64,000 bases of DNA from Lagopus muta (GCF_023343835.1 NC_064435.1:67218134-67282133); one strand, 5' to 3'. Positions 24,501 through 33,831 are shown, counted from the first letter of the stretch. Numbers and translations are program-made. Notes: a model not told the origin generated them from the letters alone.

Positions 24501-26700
24501 TGTGCTCCACCATCCATAGATGGTGCTGCTATGGGGCCTGGTGTTACCATGTTGCAGAGGAAATGTTATCTTCTCTTGCCTGAGTCTGAAAGCTTGAGCC
24601 TTCAGCTTAGTCAGCATTATGATGCAGCAGTCAAGAGTTGATGGTTTGCTTGGGTTCCAGGAAATCCAGAAGGATTGCCCCTTTCCTATTCCAAAAGACG
24701 GTACACATCACTTTAGCCACCGAGGGCTGTGTCTTGAACTTTTTCTCTGATGGAGAATTCACATGTTGCCACTCCATAAACTGCCATTTTGACTCTGGCT
24801 TGTACTGGTGACGCTATGTCTTGTCACCGGTAAAAATGTGATCCATGAAGCTGACGCCTTCAGCCTTTTATTGGTTCAGTGTCCTGACAACCTTGCACAC
24901 CGTGTTCTCTCTGCCTCTGTATTTGAGTTTTTGGGAGCCCACTTGGTGTAAACTTTACAATATTCCGGTTTCCCACCATAGTTTCCAAAGTAGTTGAAGC
25001 TTATATTCAGCTCCATACACAGTTCTGTGGTTATGTTCTGGAGATTCATGCAGATTATCTTCCACATGACTGCTGCCACTGCTGAAACACATCAGTCACC
25101 ATTTCACTGTGCTCACATCCACTGTTCCATCTCCATAAATGTTCAGTAAACGTCAGTGAATGTCAGTGGGTACAGTTTCTTTTGCATGGAGGAATTCAGT
25201 GACTTAATCACTTGGCTTCATCCACACTTCCACATCAGATGCCATTCTGTCAGACTGCCCCTCTGCTGCCATCTGTTGCACGGCAGCAAAATGTAATGAA
25301 ATATTGCTGGGAACGTTCAACCTCTACTGCCATACCATCACCATCTGCCTTTGACATCGTGGGCCAACATCATAAAATAGGAGGCATTACTTTCGAAGCA
25401 GCCCTCATACATAAGGGAAGAAATAATGACATGCATTCTTCACTTTTTCTTCTTCAGTTAGTCTTTCATAAGCCTGGTATAGAAATGAAAAGCAAACTGC
25501 CTGTTAAAGCAACTGAAAAAGAGTTAGGCAGCAGTGCGAAACTACTCAGTACTTCTGATTATTAATGGAGAAATGGATTATTGTATTTACTGTGTGCTTA
25601 AAAATATTCTCTCCTAGGCTATTTCTTCTCCGGGACAGCCAAAGCAATCCAAAGGCATTTGTACTTACACTTTGCCATCATCAAAAAATAAAGCATTTTC
25701 AAATTTTGCCGGTAAGTAACTTTTTTTTTTTCTTTTCAAAACTGATCATAAAAAATAAAATAAACTTTAAACAGACAGTATTGGCATTATCCAGAGAGTA
25801 TTGTACTGTACACATCACTTGTACATGTACAGTACTTGACATGTACAGTATTGTCATTATCTTACTAATGGCATGAACAGCCATGTTTCCATCAGGAAAT
25901 ATAATTCTTTACAATTGTCAAATGTCTGAATCAAATTCCATCTTAACATTACTTGGAAAACTGATTTAAGTCACTGAGGTATCGAAGTAATGCAATACAA
26001 CTTGTGCTCTGTGACTGGCAGCAACAGCTGCACTTGTCTCCATATCACTTAGGCAACCTTAGAATAAGTTACAGGAAGTTTTAAAAATTTTATTTGGAAT
26101 TTTATCCCCTAATGTTGAGCTTTAAAAAATGTTCTATTGAGATAGTAAGAGCTGGTTGATTTTGTCTCAGCCAGAAAGAGCAGCAGAAGTTTAAGATCAT
26201 GTAGACCTGCTTGTTGGTCCAAACCCTCTCATCTTGTCTTGCTTGCTAATTTTGGAAACAGCCATCAATTATTTTTGTGGTATTTTTGTTTTATGTAAAA
26301 AAAACCAGTGCTGTCTCTACAGCGTAGAATTACTCTGCCCACCAGCTTTCATTTTTGTGCAGAAAAGATTTCCAGTTGGCTTAGCATAAATTCTTTTCTA
26401 GCATTGTGCCTGGTTTCACGCAGAACTCTACATACTGGGCTTTCTGTGCAGTGCCCATCATTTATGTCACGTCACACACTTTTACTTGTCCTGTGTTTGC
26501 AACGCTTGCATCTTCTCATGTACTAACTTGAAAAGGACGTTTTATTTCCCCAGTGTGAGGATGATGGACAGATATTTTTCAGCCTGGATGATGGGAACAC
26601 CAAATTCAGTGATCTAATCCAGCTTGTTGAATTCTATCAACTAAACAAAGGAGTCTTGCCCTGCAAACTCAAACACCACTGCATCCGAGTGGCCTTATGA
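1840..26700 (+). CDS. GRB10: GRB10, growth factor receptor-bound protein 10 (3' part, 12 exons)
   Basis: GRB10 is a cytoplasmic adaptor that binds the activated insulin and IGF-1 receptor kinases through its BPS and SH2 regions and dampens PI3K/AKT signalling. Coding exons: 1840-1996, 7206-7321, 10107-10181, 13755-13892, 14503-14613, 16273-16371, 18865-18942, 19597-19713, 20590-20656, 21645-21732, 25618-25711, 26554-26700. All junctions have AG/GT sites and compatible phases, and together they give about 430 uninterrupted residues ending in CIRVAL and TGA. The order is RA, PH, BPS, SH2, as in the GRB7/10/14 family. It is GRB10 rather than GRB14 or GRB7 because stretches such as [20 protein letters not shown] and [16 protein letters not shown] match GRB10 nearly residue for residue. 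The N-terminal exons lie outside the window, so the entry is partial at its 5' end only because of the window edge. Confidence 0.97.
1997..7205 (+). other. GRB10 intron, 5.2 kb
   Basis: AT-rich intron with no recognised gene or full transposon. There is an A-rich run at about 3015-3045 and another at 5605-5635. The part at about 3250-3570 looks less random and is noted as a possible regulatory element. A 224-codon open frame at 2004-2678 has no homology that I recognise and is treated as chance. Confidence 0.7.
7206..7321 (+). CDS. GRB10: GRB10 exon: RA domain, second half, and RA-PH linker
   Basis: 116 bases complete the split Glu codon and read [20 protein letters not shown] through FFKNPM, the family signature between the RA and PH domains ([15 protein letters not shown]). 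It ends in phase 0 before gtgagt. Confidence 0.97.
7322..10106 (+). other. GRB10 intron, 2.8 kb
   Basis: No recognised gene, RNA or repeat element. Sequence is AT-rich with only short open frames. Confidence 0.7.
10107..10181 (+). CDS. GRB10: GRB10 exon: start of PH domain
   Basis: 25 codons in phase 0 ([16 protein letters not shown], then SIPQSQLLQ), between a tttag acceptor and a gtactg donor. Compared with the human sequence as I remember it, this exon carries two extra residues after the NGS motif. Confidence 0.95.
10182..13754 (+). other. GRB10 intron, 3.6 kb
   Basis: No exon seen. The only recognisable element is a short CR1 3' fragment near 12.9 kb, listed separately. Confidence 0.7.
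12873..12975 (-). mobile_element. CR1 LINE 3' fragment
   Basis: The left edge reads tcacagaatcacagaattg, the reverse complement of the CR1 3' terminal repeats. It is followed by the antisense of the usual 'gga-ttggactcaatc' type tail at about 12915-12935. Only about 100 bases remain, in the GRB10 intron and opposite to the gene. Confidence 0.75.
13755..13892 (+). CDS. GRB10: GRB10 exon: PH domain core
   Basis: 46 codons in phase 0, from [20 protein letters not shown] through the [18 protein letters not shown] strand-loop-strand to KGTSK. This is the lipid-binding half of the PH fold in the GRB7 family. Confidence 0.97.
13893..14502 (+). other. GRB10 intron with poly(T) tract
   Basis: A short intron. 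A T-rich run, interrupted once, lies at about 13951-13984. Nothing else is recognised. Confidence 0.7.
14503..14613 (+). CDS. GRB10: GRB10 exon: PH domain, middle
   Basis: 37 codons in phase 0: [20 protein letters not shown], then an [17 protein letters not shown] segment. AG acceptor (ctgcag) and gtaaat donor. AEYGFCIK differs slightly from the mammalian TDHGLCIK. Confidence 0.96.
14614..16272 (+). other. GRB10 intron, 1.7 kb
   Basis: No recognised exon or element. Short open frames on both strands are not supported by homology. Confidence 0.65.
16273..16371 (+). CDS. GRB10: GRB10 exon: end of PH domain
   Basis: 33 codons in phase 0: [20 protein letters not shown] and [13 protein letters not shown]. 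The WMTAFRLLK helix is the C-terminal alpha helix of the PH fold. Confidence 0.97.
16372..18864 (+). other. GRB10 intron, 2.5 kb, with TA microsatellite
   Basis: No exon seen. It holds the AT dinucleotide repeat at 18.4-18.5 kb listed separately. Confidence 0.7.
18445..18517. repeat. (TA)n microsatellite
   Basis: About 70 bases of almost pure alternating A/T, with a few extra T residues in the left half. It creates spurious tyrosine/isoleucine-rich open frames on both strands. Confidence 0.95.
18865..18942 (+). CDS. GRB10: GRB10 exon: start of BPS region
   Basis: 26 codons in phase 0: [20 protein letters not shown] then HFSTPV. The BPS (between PH and SH2) region inserts into the insulin receptor kinase as a pseudosubstrate inhibitor in GRB14, and GRB10 is expected to act similarly. 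Confidence 0.96.
18943..19596 (+). other. GRB10 intron, 0.65 kb
   Basis: Nothing recognised. Confidence 0.65.
19597..19713 (+). CDS. GRB10: GRB10 exon: BPS core
   Basis: 39 codons in phase 0: [20 protein letters not shown], then [19 protein letters not shown]. This is the receptor-kinase-inhibiting core of the BPS region. The RSVSEN motif has the shape of a basic-directed kinase and 14-3-3-type site (inference). Confidence 0.97.
19714..20589 (+). other. GRB10 intron, 0.9 kb
   Basis: Nothing recognised. Confidence 0.65.
20590..20656 (+). CDS. GRB10: GRB10 exon: BPS-SH2 linker
   Basis: 67 bases: [20 protein letters not shown] then ST plus one base of a split Val codon. Starts in phase 0 and ends in phase 1 before gtaaat. 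The residues are essentially identical to those of mammalian GRB10. Confidence 0.97.
20657..21644 (+). other. GRB10 intron, 1.0 kb
   Basis: Nothing recognised. Short A-rich run at about 20930-20945. Confidence 0.65.
21645..21732 (+). CDS. GRB10: GRB10 exon: SH2 domain, first part
   Basis: 88 bases complete the Val codon and read [20 protein letters not shown], then IKQQGLVDG, the alpha-A helix and first strand of the SH2 fold. It ends after two bases of the Gly codon, before gtaggt. Confidence 0.97.
21733..25617 (+). other. GRB10 intron, 3.9 kb, with mariner insertion
   Basis: The intron splits the SH2 domain. Its right third carries a full-length mariner-type element (24142-25407). The rest is unremarkable AT-rich sequence. 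Confidence 0.75.
24142..25407 (-). mobile_element. Mariner-type DNA transposon, full-length but dead
   Basis: The ends are inverted repeats sharing a cgaaagtaatgcctcctat core (left at about 24150-24169; complement on the right at about 25381-25396). Both lie next to a TA dinucleotide (24140-24141 and 25408-25409), the expected mariner target duplication. Length is about 1.27 kb. Transposase remnants lie on the minus strand, for example a C-terminal piece at 24300-24617 with the [11 protein letters not shown] motif and the [11 protein letters not shown] and MQALVHHW patches. The catalytic aspartate expected in LQHDNARPH is replaced by Gly and the frame is broken, so the copy cannot make a working enzyme. 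I believe it belongs to the chicken mariner (Galluhop type) group from memory of its termini. Confidence 0.85.
25618..25711 (+). CDS. GRB10: GRB10 exon: SH2 domain, phosphotyrosine pocket
   Basis: 94 bases complete the Gly codon and read [20 protein letters not shown] then [11 protein letters not shown]. The FLLRDS motif carries the invariant phosphotyrosine-binding arginine of the betaB strand. Ends in phase 0 before gtaagt. Confidence 0.97.
25812..25860. repeat. Short palindromic/duplicated motif cluster
   Basis: Just downstream of the SH2 exon, the motif catgtacagta occurs twice about 17 bases apart, beside tgtacatgtaca, which is self-complementary. It could fold into small hairpins. No known function. 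Confidence 0.5.
26554..26700 (+). CDS. GRB10: GRB10 terminal coding exon: SH2 C-terminus
   Basis: 49 codons including [23 protein letters not shown], then [20 protein letters not shown] and HHCIRVAL. This is the family's usual C-terminus, with the stop a few residues after the SH2 domain. Confidence 0.98.
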   Translation, partial: CEDDGQIFFSLDDGNTKFSDLIQLVEFYQLNKGVLPCKLKHHCIRVAL

Positions 26701-27257
26701 CCTCAAGTTTGACTCTCACTGAAGACTGGATTTGCTAGAAGAGTAATTGTAAGAGAACGTTGATACTGGGGAATTGGCAGATTTGTAAGTTGGTAAAAAT
26801 AAATAAAAATATTATGCACCTTGGGACTCTGAAAGGGATGGATTCGACAGGTGCCAACAGACCGACATTACTGGTTTGTCTAACACCTAAGAGTGATTGC
26901 TGCTGAGTGTCCCAGCATCCCAAAAATGGGGGGGGGGAGGGTATGTACAACCATTAGTAAATTTGAAACAAAACTGGAAACTATCTTGGCTGGGCCACTT
27001 AACAGGAACAAGTGTGAAGAGAAATCTTTGAAAAGAACTCTTGCCCTGGAATAATCTTGACAATTAAGACTAGTGTGTTTACTTTTTGTATTGATCACTT
27101 TTTTTGCACTCCTTCTTTGTTTTGGATATTGTATGCAGCCTATATTAGGAGCTGATGTGGCTTTTAAAATTCATGCAGGAGTTGGGTATTAATCTGCACC
27201 CTAAAATGTATGGAATGCTTCAGCCTAAACGGATCTAGAAGAAAATCAAGAAGTGTG

Positions 27258-27294
27258 CGTGTTGTGTGTCTGTGTGTGTGTGTGCGTGTGTGTC
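27258..27294. repeat. (TG)n microsatellite in the GRB10 3' UTR
   Basis: An imperfect run of TG dinucleotides with a few C interruptions. Confidence 0.9.
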
Positions 27295-29207
27295 TCAAAA
27301 CTTCTCTGGAGACCTGAGGTTCCATGATCTGCAGATGTCTTTGAAGAAGCAATGAGGATACAATTCTAAAAGAACATACCACCATGCGTGCACTCTCAAA
27401 ACTGTTGACTTGTAGCATTATGGCTGTAGTATGTTGGTGGCATATTAGTGGCACCCAGTCATGCGAAGACTGTATTAGATTCTATGCACAAACTTTTATT
27501 ATTGAAGTGGTGATTTGTTTTTTACAGCCTTTTGACTGTTCTCCTGAGGAAACCTGCTGTTACTAAATAGAATAGGACTGAATGACAACTGTATCTGAAA
27601 TTTTTGTGAGAAGATTCTTCTGCAGGTAGTCTTAGTTTGGGAAAATGAAAACAAACAAACAAAAACAACAGTTTTTAGCTTTATAGCTCCTTGAATTTTT
27701 GGACTGTTTCAAAGAGCAATTTCCATACTGTAAAGATACAGTGACACAAAGCTCTCTTGGGGAATAGGGCATAGAAGAAGTATCTCCCTTCTGCTTTTTG
27801 CTATGGCCACGAAAGTTTGCATGGTGAGAAAGAACATACTGAGAATGGAAACTGATTTCACTGGGATTTGCAATTGTGAACCAGCTGCTGGCAGTACCAT
27901 CCACGGAGCTAACTGGTGATTCCTGTGTCGTACACACTAATGCACACCGGTACCTACTGCAGACAAGCATATATCCTGCTTTGGTGCTGGTCTGTCATCA
28001 GAATTACTTTACTGTTAATGCTTAAATCAATTATTTAATGTTTACACAGTGATTCTTTCTGATGATAAATCAGTACTGAAATTAAATGAGTCCCCTTTTA
28101 CTCCCTTAATTGCAAAAAGCATTCTTTGAACAACACAGTCCGTGCAGGAACTGTTACTGAATTAGCTTTCCAACACTTCATGCGGTTATCCGTAGTGTGA
28201 AATATTTTAGCCTGGGAACTTTGAGAACGTAGTGCAGAATGGAGCATTCTTGAGATGGAGAATGATTTATGCAGACTCGTTCATCCTCGTTGATGTTTGC
28301 CACTGGGTTTGAAATCCTAGCCATCGGAAAGGGTAGACAAGGAAGAAAATTCCACACCTTTAGGTCTTCATGTAGTGTTGAGAATAGCTTAAGACAAACC
28401 ATAACCTGCCCGAGTCATCCATATCAGCTTATAACTATGTCAATGGTATAGAAACACTGTATTTTAGTTTACAGAACACATTTAGTATTTTTTTCCATTT
28501 AATGTCTAGATATAAAAACGAAGAAACTTGATTTTGTTTTTAGTAGAAACTTTTTTTTAAATTGTACATAGTGAAACGAGTGTTCCTGCTTTCTAGACGA
28601 TGTATTTTAAAACCTTGAAATTAAGCTAACTTCAGTCTGACTTCACTTTGCATGCTTCTATTTGGCCCCTATTAGGAGAAAAACGATTCTTGTATTGACT
28701 ACATTACCAGTTTAATAAGACCATTTATGCTGTAGTTTTAAGTTTTTCTGTTTACATAGCTTAGTGACAGCCATGCATTTTCCCCAGTAGGCGGATAGTA
28801 CTTGCAGTGTTTCATATTTATAAAAAAAGAAAAAAAGAAAAACTTGCATCTTATTTAAATTGAGAATAAAAGTTTGACTATGAATCATGATTTTTGTATG
28901 TAGATGGTTGACTTAGTATTTTGTACTTTTCCCAGCTAAAGTGAGCTGTTTTGAGAAAGTGACCACCTTCAAAGTGGCAACAATCTTACTTAAGCAGATC
29001 ACTGCTTTGTCTTCTTTCTGCTGGAAAACAGTCGATACCACCTTAGTTTTCCAACAGATTCAGCTGGCTGCCAGCTCAGAATACCAAGGACTGAAGGACA
29101 TTTGACTCTTATTTTTGTATTTAAATGACATGAATGTAAAGGGGATGCTCAGGGTTGTTTTGGAGCCTGTTGAATTTTTATCTTTTTGCCTGTGATTTTA
29201 TTTTCTA

Positions 29208-29213
29208 AATAAA
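29208..29213 (+). terminator. Possible proximal poly(A) signal of GRB10
   Basis: AATAAA. The similar hexamers at 26798, 28865 and 29498 are further candidates for shorter 3' ends. Use cannot be judged from sequence alone. Confidence 0.35.
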
Positions 29214-29670
29214 TACTTCATGTAGCAATCTTGAATATGTTGAGAAGGAAAATGCCAAACCATTTTGGTAATGAGGTTACTAGTTAAGTTATGTTACGAT
29301 AGGTGTTAAAAGTACAAAAAAACTTTTTATTTGTTAATTAATCTTGAAGAAACACGTGCCTCAGTTTAGATGTTTTGTCTTATCTTTTCTGCACTAAATA
29401 CCTGACAGTTTGACCAATCAATGCACCTTTCCAGTGGCAAGACTTGCTTATCGTAAATTATATTGTCACAATGCAAGATTTAGTGACTGTAAAATGGAAT
29501 AAAGTTTAAAGTTTCAGGGAATGCAAAAGGTATTAACTTAAGAGACAAAACCTTTATTCAATATGCTTTGCTTCATACTGTAAATAGCTTTTTGGCTTGT
29601 GAACCTAATTGTAATCTTTCAGGTATTTTTGTACAAATAAGGGACTGATATTCTGTTTCTTGTAATTAGA

Positions 29671-29676
29671 AATAAA
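29671..29676 (+). terminator. Distal poly(A) signal of GRB10
   Basis: AATAAA followed about 50 bases later by a GT-rich element (gggtgtgtctgtgttcac, near 29725-29742), the classic arrangement of a cleavage site. Cleavage is expected at about 29690-29710. No later hexamer with this context is found before the CR1 island. Confidence 0.7.
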
Positions 29677-29710
29677 CGTTAATACAATGCTATTCATTTT
29701 ATATTGGAAT

Positions 29711-31185
29711 GAATGTCTTCTCTTGGGTGTGTCTGTGTTCACAGCTTATCTCTTGTCTTAATTCTGGGTTATTTGGGGGGGTTATCATTAAACATCTCTT
29801 AAGAAGAGCTGAAAGGAAAACAGAATAAAATGCCTCTGTTTCCACTGTTCTGTGGAAATATCTGTGTTCAGTATGTCCTGTATCTAAAGAAGTTGTGCAC
29901 AACCGTTTGTTTGAAGAAAGTTATTTCACTATGTGTTACATTTGGAACGGACAAGAGGATGGCATTATATAAAAAAAGGAATCGTGGTGAACAGGTGTCC
30001 CTAAGCCTGCCCCATGGCAGAGCAGTACTGCCATCTGCATGTTACTGCAACCCACCCGCAACTGCGGCACGTGCAAAATGATGCCTGCAAATCTGGCCTG
30101 AGGTGTTTTCCTCAGCAGGTCCCTGTGCTGTCAGCACACTCCCAAGTACAGCATTAATCTGGCTCAGAGGTGGGAATATGTAAGAGTTGAAATAATTGTT
30201 GTGCCTGATAGGAGGTTTGTGCTGGTGTCACATTAGTTACAGGAAATGGACAGTATCTGACATGATCAGGCAATGTCTGAACCCCCGTGAAGCCTTTTAG
30301 CATGAAGTTCACCTTGCAAAATACTGAAAAAATGCGTTTGAACCTATGAGTAAACTGAAATCAGACAAGTGCTTTGCAGCCTTTAACTGCAGCACTTTCA
30401 TCCTGATGCATGCACAGAAGCATAAAATTCTGTTTAAAACCAAATGGCTCCTTCAGCTTTGCACCTGCAAAGACCACCACCACCAGAGGAACCATTTCCC
30501 ACCAAGAAAGTTGAACTACAGACACCTTCAGACTTAAGTCACTGCTAATTTAGTTACTCTTTAATCTGGTTTGTCAGTGACCACCTTGCATATTGCTCTG
30601 TGATTCAGTCATTGATTGTCTGACATCTTGGAAACTCCACAGCAGTTGGAGAAGAGATGGTCGTTTGAATATCCCAATAATTTGGGATTAATCTCAATAT
30701 TCTCAAATATTATGCCTTTCTTCCTTTAATTAGGTTTTGAGAACCTAATATAACCACAAGAACCATATGATTTTCATTACATATTGTGGGTAGTCACATC
30801 TGAGACCTCAAAATAAATCAGTTTGTACAACACTAATCTTGCAAACTCACAGCTGAAGATGTTCTGCTCTAATTGCTCGTCATTTCAAACAGGTGAGAGC
30901 AGATGTTTTTACTTTATCAGAAGTTGCTAAGCTGTGCCTAACAGGGTCCTACAACACTTCTTGATTTGTCAGATTGAATGGTTTTAATCAGGTGTTTGCC
31001 ACGTGCTGGCTGCAGGGTTCAGGTGCCTCAAGTTCCTAACAGGAAGGCGAAAGTATAAACAAAGCAGGCAGCTCTGAGTCAAGGTGCACCCTGGGTTTAT
31101 GGACTCCAGTGCTGAGCCAAGATGCAGGCAGAAGTGTAACTCTTGAGAAAAGGGGAGCTCAGAAGAGCTAAAGAGGGAGAGGAGA
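29711..31185. other. Intergenic, nothing recognised
   Basis: AT-rich sequence between the end of GRB10 and the first CR1 piece of the GC-rich island. No supported exon, RNA gene or repeat was seen. Confidence 0.6.
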
Positions 31186-31189
31186 TGGA

Positions 31190-31810
31190 AGGAGTGGCTG
31201 ACACAGCAGAAGGCTGTGCTGCCATTCAGCGAGATCTGAACAGCCTGACGAGCAGAGTTTAGTGACACCTGAGGAGGAATAAGAGCGTGCATCAGTACAG
31301 GTGAGGGAACGACCTGCTGGAGAGAAGCTCTGTGTGGAACGGCCTCGGTGTCCCGGTGGGCAACGGGGTGGCTGTGAGCCAGCAGTGCGCCTTGTGGCCA
31401 GTGGGATCCTGGGCTGTCTTCCGAACAGCGCGGCCCGCAGGTCAAGGGAGGTGATGCTCCCCCTCTCCCCTGCCCTGGTGAGGCCGCATCTGGAGTACCG
31501 TGTCCTGGGGAGCATCTCCCTCATGGGGAAAGGGTGGGAGGGCTGGGCCTGTTCAGCCTGGAGAAGGCTGAGGGGGGATCTTATCACCGCTTTTAAATAT
31601 CTAATGCACAGTAGTCGAGTGGGTGGGGTCAGGCTCTTTTTGCTGGTGCCTACAGCCAGGATTAAGGGGCAACGGGCACAATGAGGAACAGAGGAAATTC
31701 CATGCGAACACGAGGGAATGTTTCTTGACTGTGTGGCTATCAGAGCAGTGAACCAGGCTGGACGCTTTCCTGAGTAGCCCACCGCAGGGAACCTGCTTTA
31801 ACAGGTACTC
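31190..31810 (+). mobile_element. CR1 LINE ORF2 C-terminal and 3' UTR fragment
   Basis: The sequence follows the end of the CR1 reverse transcriptase ORF: pieces reading SGILGCLPNSAARRSREVML, then [15 protein letters not shown] and RRLRGDLITAFKYL, in more than one frame. It is a 5'-truncated copy whose last bases (the 3' terminal repeats) are missing. It marks the left edge of the GC-rich island. Confidence 0.85.
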
Positions 31811-31829
31811 GGCACGGAGCGGACGCATT

Positions 31830-32328
31830 CCGCGCTGCAGCAAGGAATCGCCTCGGCTTGACGGGTGGCCCTATCAGAGAGCACAGCCGGCCGCCATTGT
31901 CCTCCGCGCGGCAGCAGTGAACTGACGCCGAGGCGGCGGAGCCAGGAGCAGCCAGAAGCAGCGGGGGACCGCCCCTGCGTGTATAACCTGCTGCGGGGCG
32001 CAGCGAGCAGGGCGAGCTTACAGGGCACGAGACGGCAGTGGGCTGGGCAGAGAAGCGGGGAGGCACGGCAGCGTGCAGGGGCCTGGAATCTCTGCCCACT
32101 AGTAGAACTGCCTGCCTCCCGGACAACGTATCTCACCGTGGTGTCCACCAGGTGGAAAAGCCTGGGGAGAAATACAGTGGTGACTGAGAGCCCCTGCCTG
32201 AAGAAGTGGAAGTTCAAGTCTGTGGCTGCAGCAAGTGACTGAGTCCGTTGGTGCAAGAGAAGGCAGGAGGGAAGGCAAGCAGCCTGAAGTGCGAGCAGGT
32301 GGATGATGTGCTCCATATGGTGGCTGCA
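31830..32328 (+). mobile_element. CR1 5' region and start of ORF1
   Basis: GC-rich sequence that leads into the CR1 ORF1 N-terminal coil (KCEQVDDVLHMVAALQEEVE from about 32278). It is present once, only before the first duplication unit, so it is the original left neighbour of the array. CR1 5' UTR identity is inferred from position. Confidence 0.55.
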
Positions 32329-33100
32329 CTCCAGGAGGAGGTTGAGAGGTTCAGGAGTATCAGAAAGCGTGAGCGGGAGGCAGGCTTGTGGTGTAAGCCT
32401 CTGAGAGGTAGACGTGGGGGTGATACTCATCAGGCAGAGGTGGGCCCCCTGCCGAGCAGAGCGAGGCAGTTTGAGAGAAGAGGAGGAGTGGAAATGGGTC
32501 CTGGCCAGGCGATGTAGGCAAGCGCCGTCCCGACCAAGCTCGGTTCCCCAGGTGCCTCTGCAAAATAGGCGTGAGGCCCCGGAACTCGAGGGAGAGGTGG
32601 ATCAGGGTGTGGGGGAAGGTCCACTTGCGAGGCTGTCCCGGGCGAAGCAGTCGACCTCACGCATCAAGACTGCCTCCACCGGAAGGAAAGAAGGGTGGCT
32701 GCCATTGGCAGCTCCCTGCTGAGAGGAGCGGAGGGCCCTGCATGTCAGCTGGACCCTACCAGTAGGGAGGACTGCTGCCTCCTTGGGGCGCGGGTCAGGG
32801 CCGTTTCTGGGAAACTTCCTGGTCTCACTGGCCCTTCTGAGTATTACCCCTTCTTGACAGTTGAGGCCGGCAGTGATGAAGTCACTGAGAAAAGCATGAG
32901 GACTATGAAAAAAGACTTCAGAGGACTTGCGCGGGTAGTTGATGGAGCGGGTGTGCAAGTGGTTTTTTCTTCTGCCCCTTCCGTGGTGCGGAAGGATACA
33001 AAGAGGATCAGCAAAAGCCACCTCACAAACAAATGCCTTAGAGGTTGGTGCAATCAGAAGAATTTTGGTGTTTTTTTGACCACGGGATAATTTACTTGAC
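32329..33100 (+). mobile_element. CR1 ORF1 remnant, unit A
   Basis: Encodes the coil EEVERFRSIRKRERE and then, in another frame from about 32695, the esterase-like part of CR1 ORF1: SSLLRGAEGPACQLDP, LLGARVRAVSGKLPGL, AGSDEVTEKSMRTMKKDFRG, VQVVFSSAPSV and LRGWCNQKNFG. The usual GDS nucleophile motif reads GSS here. Frameshifts separate the parts, so it is not functional. CR1 similarity fades after about 33100. Confidence 0.85.
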
Positions 33101-33632
33101 ATCTTATAAAAGGCAACAACTGACGTGCATGTACGTGCGTGGAAATTCTCACGAGCAGGGAGTTTTTTCCTGTTGGTGCTTTCTACCAACATCTGTGGTC
33201 CTTCGCGTCTGCTTGTGCCATGGCTGTAATGAAGCGCTGGCTGACAGTAGGAAGACAGATATAGGAAAGCATTGGAAAAGTCTGGGTACCCGGAGTGAGA
33301 CATCAGATGTACAGGGCATCAAAAGCAGGGACCGAAAAAGGCAGGCGGCTTGTAGCTCCCAGCCCGTTCCCCTTCAGCAAAATCCTACCAAGCAGGCTGC
33401 TGGGCAGGAGGTGTTTGTTTTTTTTTGACCTTGTAGGATCTTTTCCCCTGCAGGCAGGAGGTGCAAAGCCTGTTCCCTGTCCCTCAAAACATGGCGCTGG
33501 CTGCTCTGCGGTGACATCACTGGCCATTGTGAAGTCACAAAGGGCCCTCAGCACTGAGGCAGCTTGTCCCCGCCCTTGGCCACTCTCGGTCCTGACGGCA
33601 TAGCTGTTGGACAGGGTTTGGCTCACTCCTTG
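33101..33632 (+). promoter_or_regulatory. Putative promoter region of SUN copy A
   Basis: About 0.5 kb between the CR1 remnant and the VNTR, with no supported exon. Two CRE-like octamer variants, TGACATCAC (33512-33520) and TGAAGTCAC (33530-33538), lie 18 bases apart, followed by a GC-rich patch (about 33569-33600). No TATA box is obvious. CRE-type sites are common in promoters active in male germ cells through CREM; whether these are used is inference. The same sites occur in copy B at 42647 and 42665. Confidence 0.35.
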
Positions 33633-33824
33633 CGAGCTGCGTCTTTTGTGGCTTGTGCTTCGAGCTGCGTCTTTTGTGGCTTGTGCTTCGAGCTGCATCT
33701 TTTGTGGCTTGTGCTTCGAGCCGCGTCTTTTGTCGCTGTGCTTCGAGCCGCGTCTTTTGTCGCTGTGCTTCGAGCCGCGTCTTTTGTCGCTGTGCTTCGA
33801 GCCGCGTCTTTTGTCGCTGTGCTT
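33633..33824 (+). repeat. VNTR upstream of SUN copy A, seven units (3 x 28 + 4 x 27 bp)
   Basis: Units 1-3 start cgagctgcgtcttttgtggc and are 28 bases long. Units 4-7 start cgagccgcgtcttttgtcgc and are 27 bases long. The array ends seven bases before the ATG of the SUN gene, so it lies in the 5' UTR or core promoter. Copy B has only two 28-base units. An open frame crosses the array in phase with the SUN ATG, but the 28-base difference breaks that phase in copy B, so it is probably not coding. Confidence 0.95.
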
Positions 33825-33831
33825 CGGAGAA

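Larger units (their letters stand above)
26701..29700 (+). other. GRB10: GRB10 3' UTR
   Basis: About 3 kb follow the stop codon before the last good poly(A) site. It includes a TG microsatellite near 27.27 kb, a G-run at 26929-26937, and several AATAAA hexamers: 26798 (overlapping pair), 28865, 29208, 29498 and 29671. Mammalian GRB10 also has a long 3' UTR. The right edge is inferred from the poly(A) site. Confidence 0.8.

Noticed and set aside
32602..33303. 233-codon minus-strand open frame, repeated at 41737-42438
   Set aside because: It is antisense to the CR1 ORF1 remnant, is conserved between units only because the DNA is, and is broken in unit C.
33633..33824. CRISPR-like array
   Set aside because: Units abut without spacers, and the sequence is a vertebrate nuclear locus; it is a simple VNTR.
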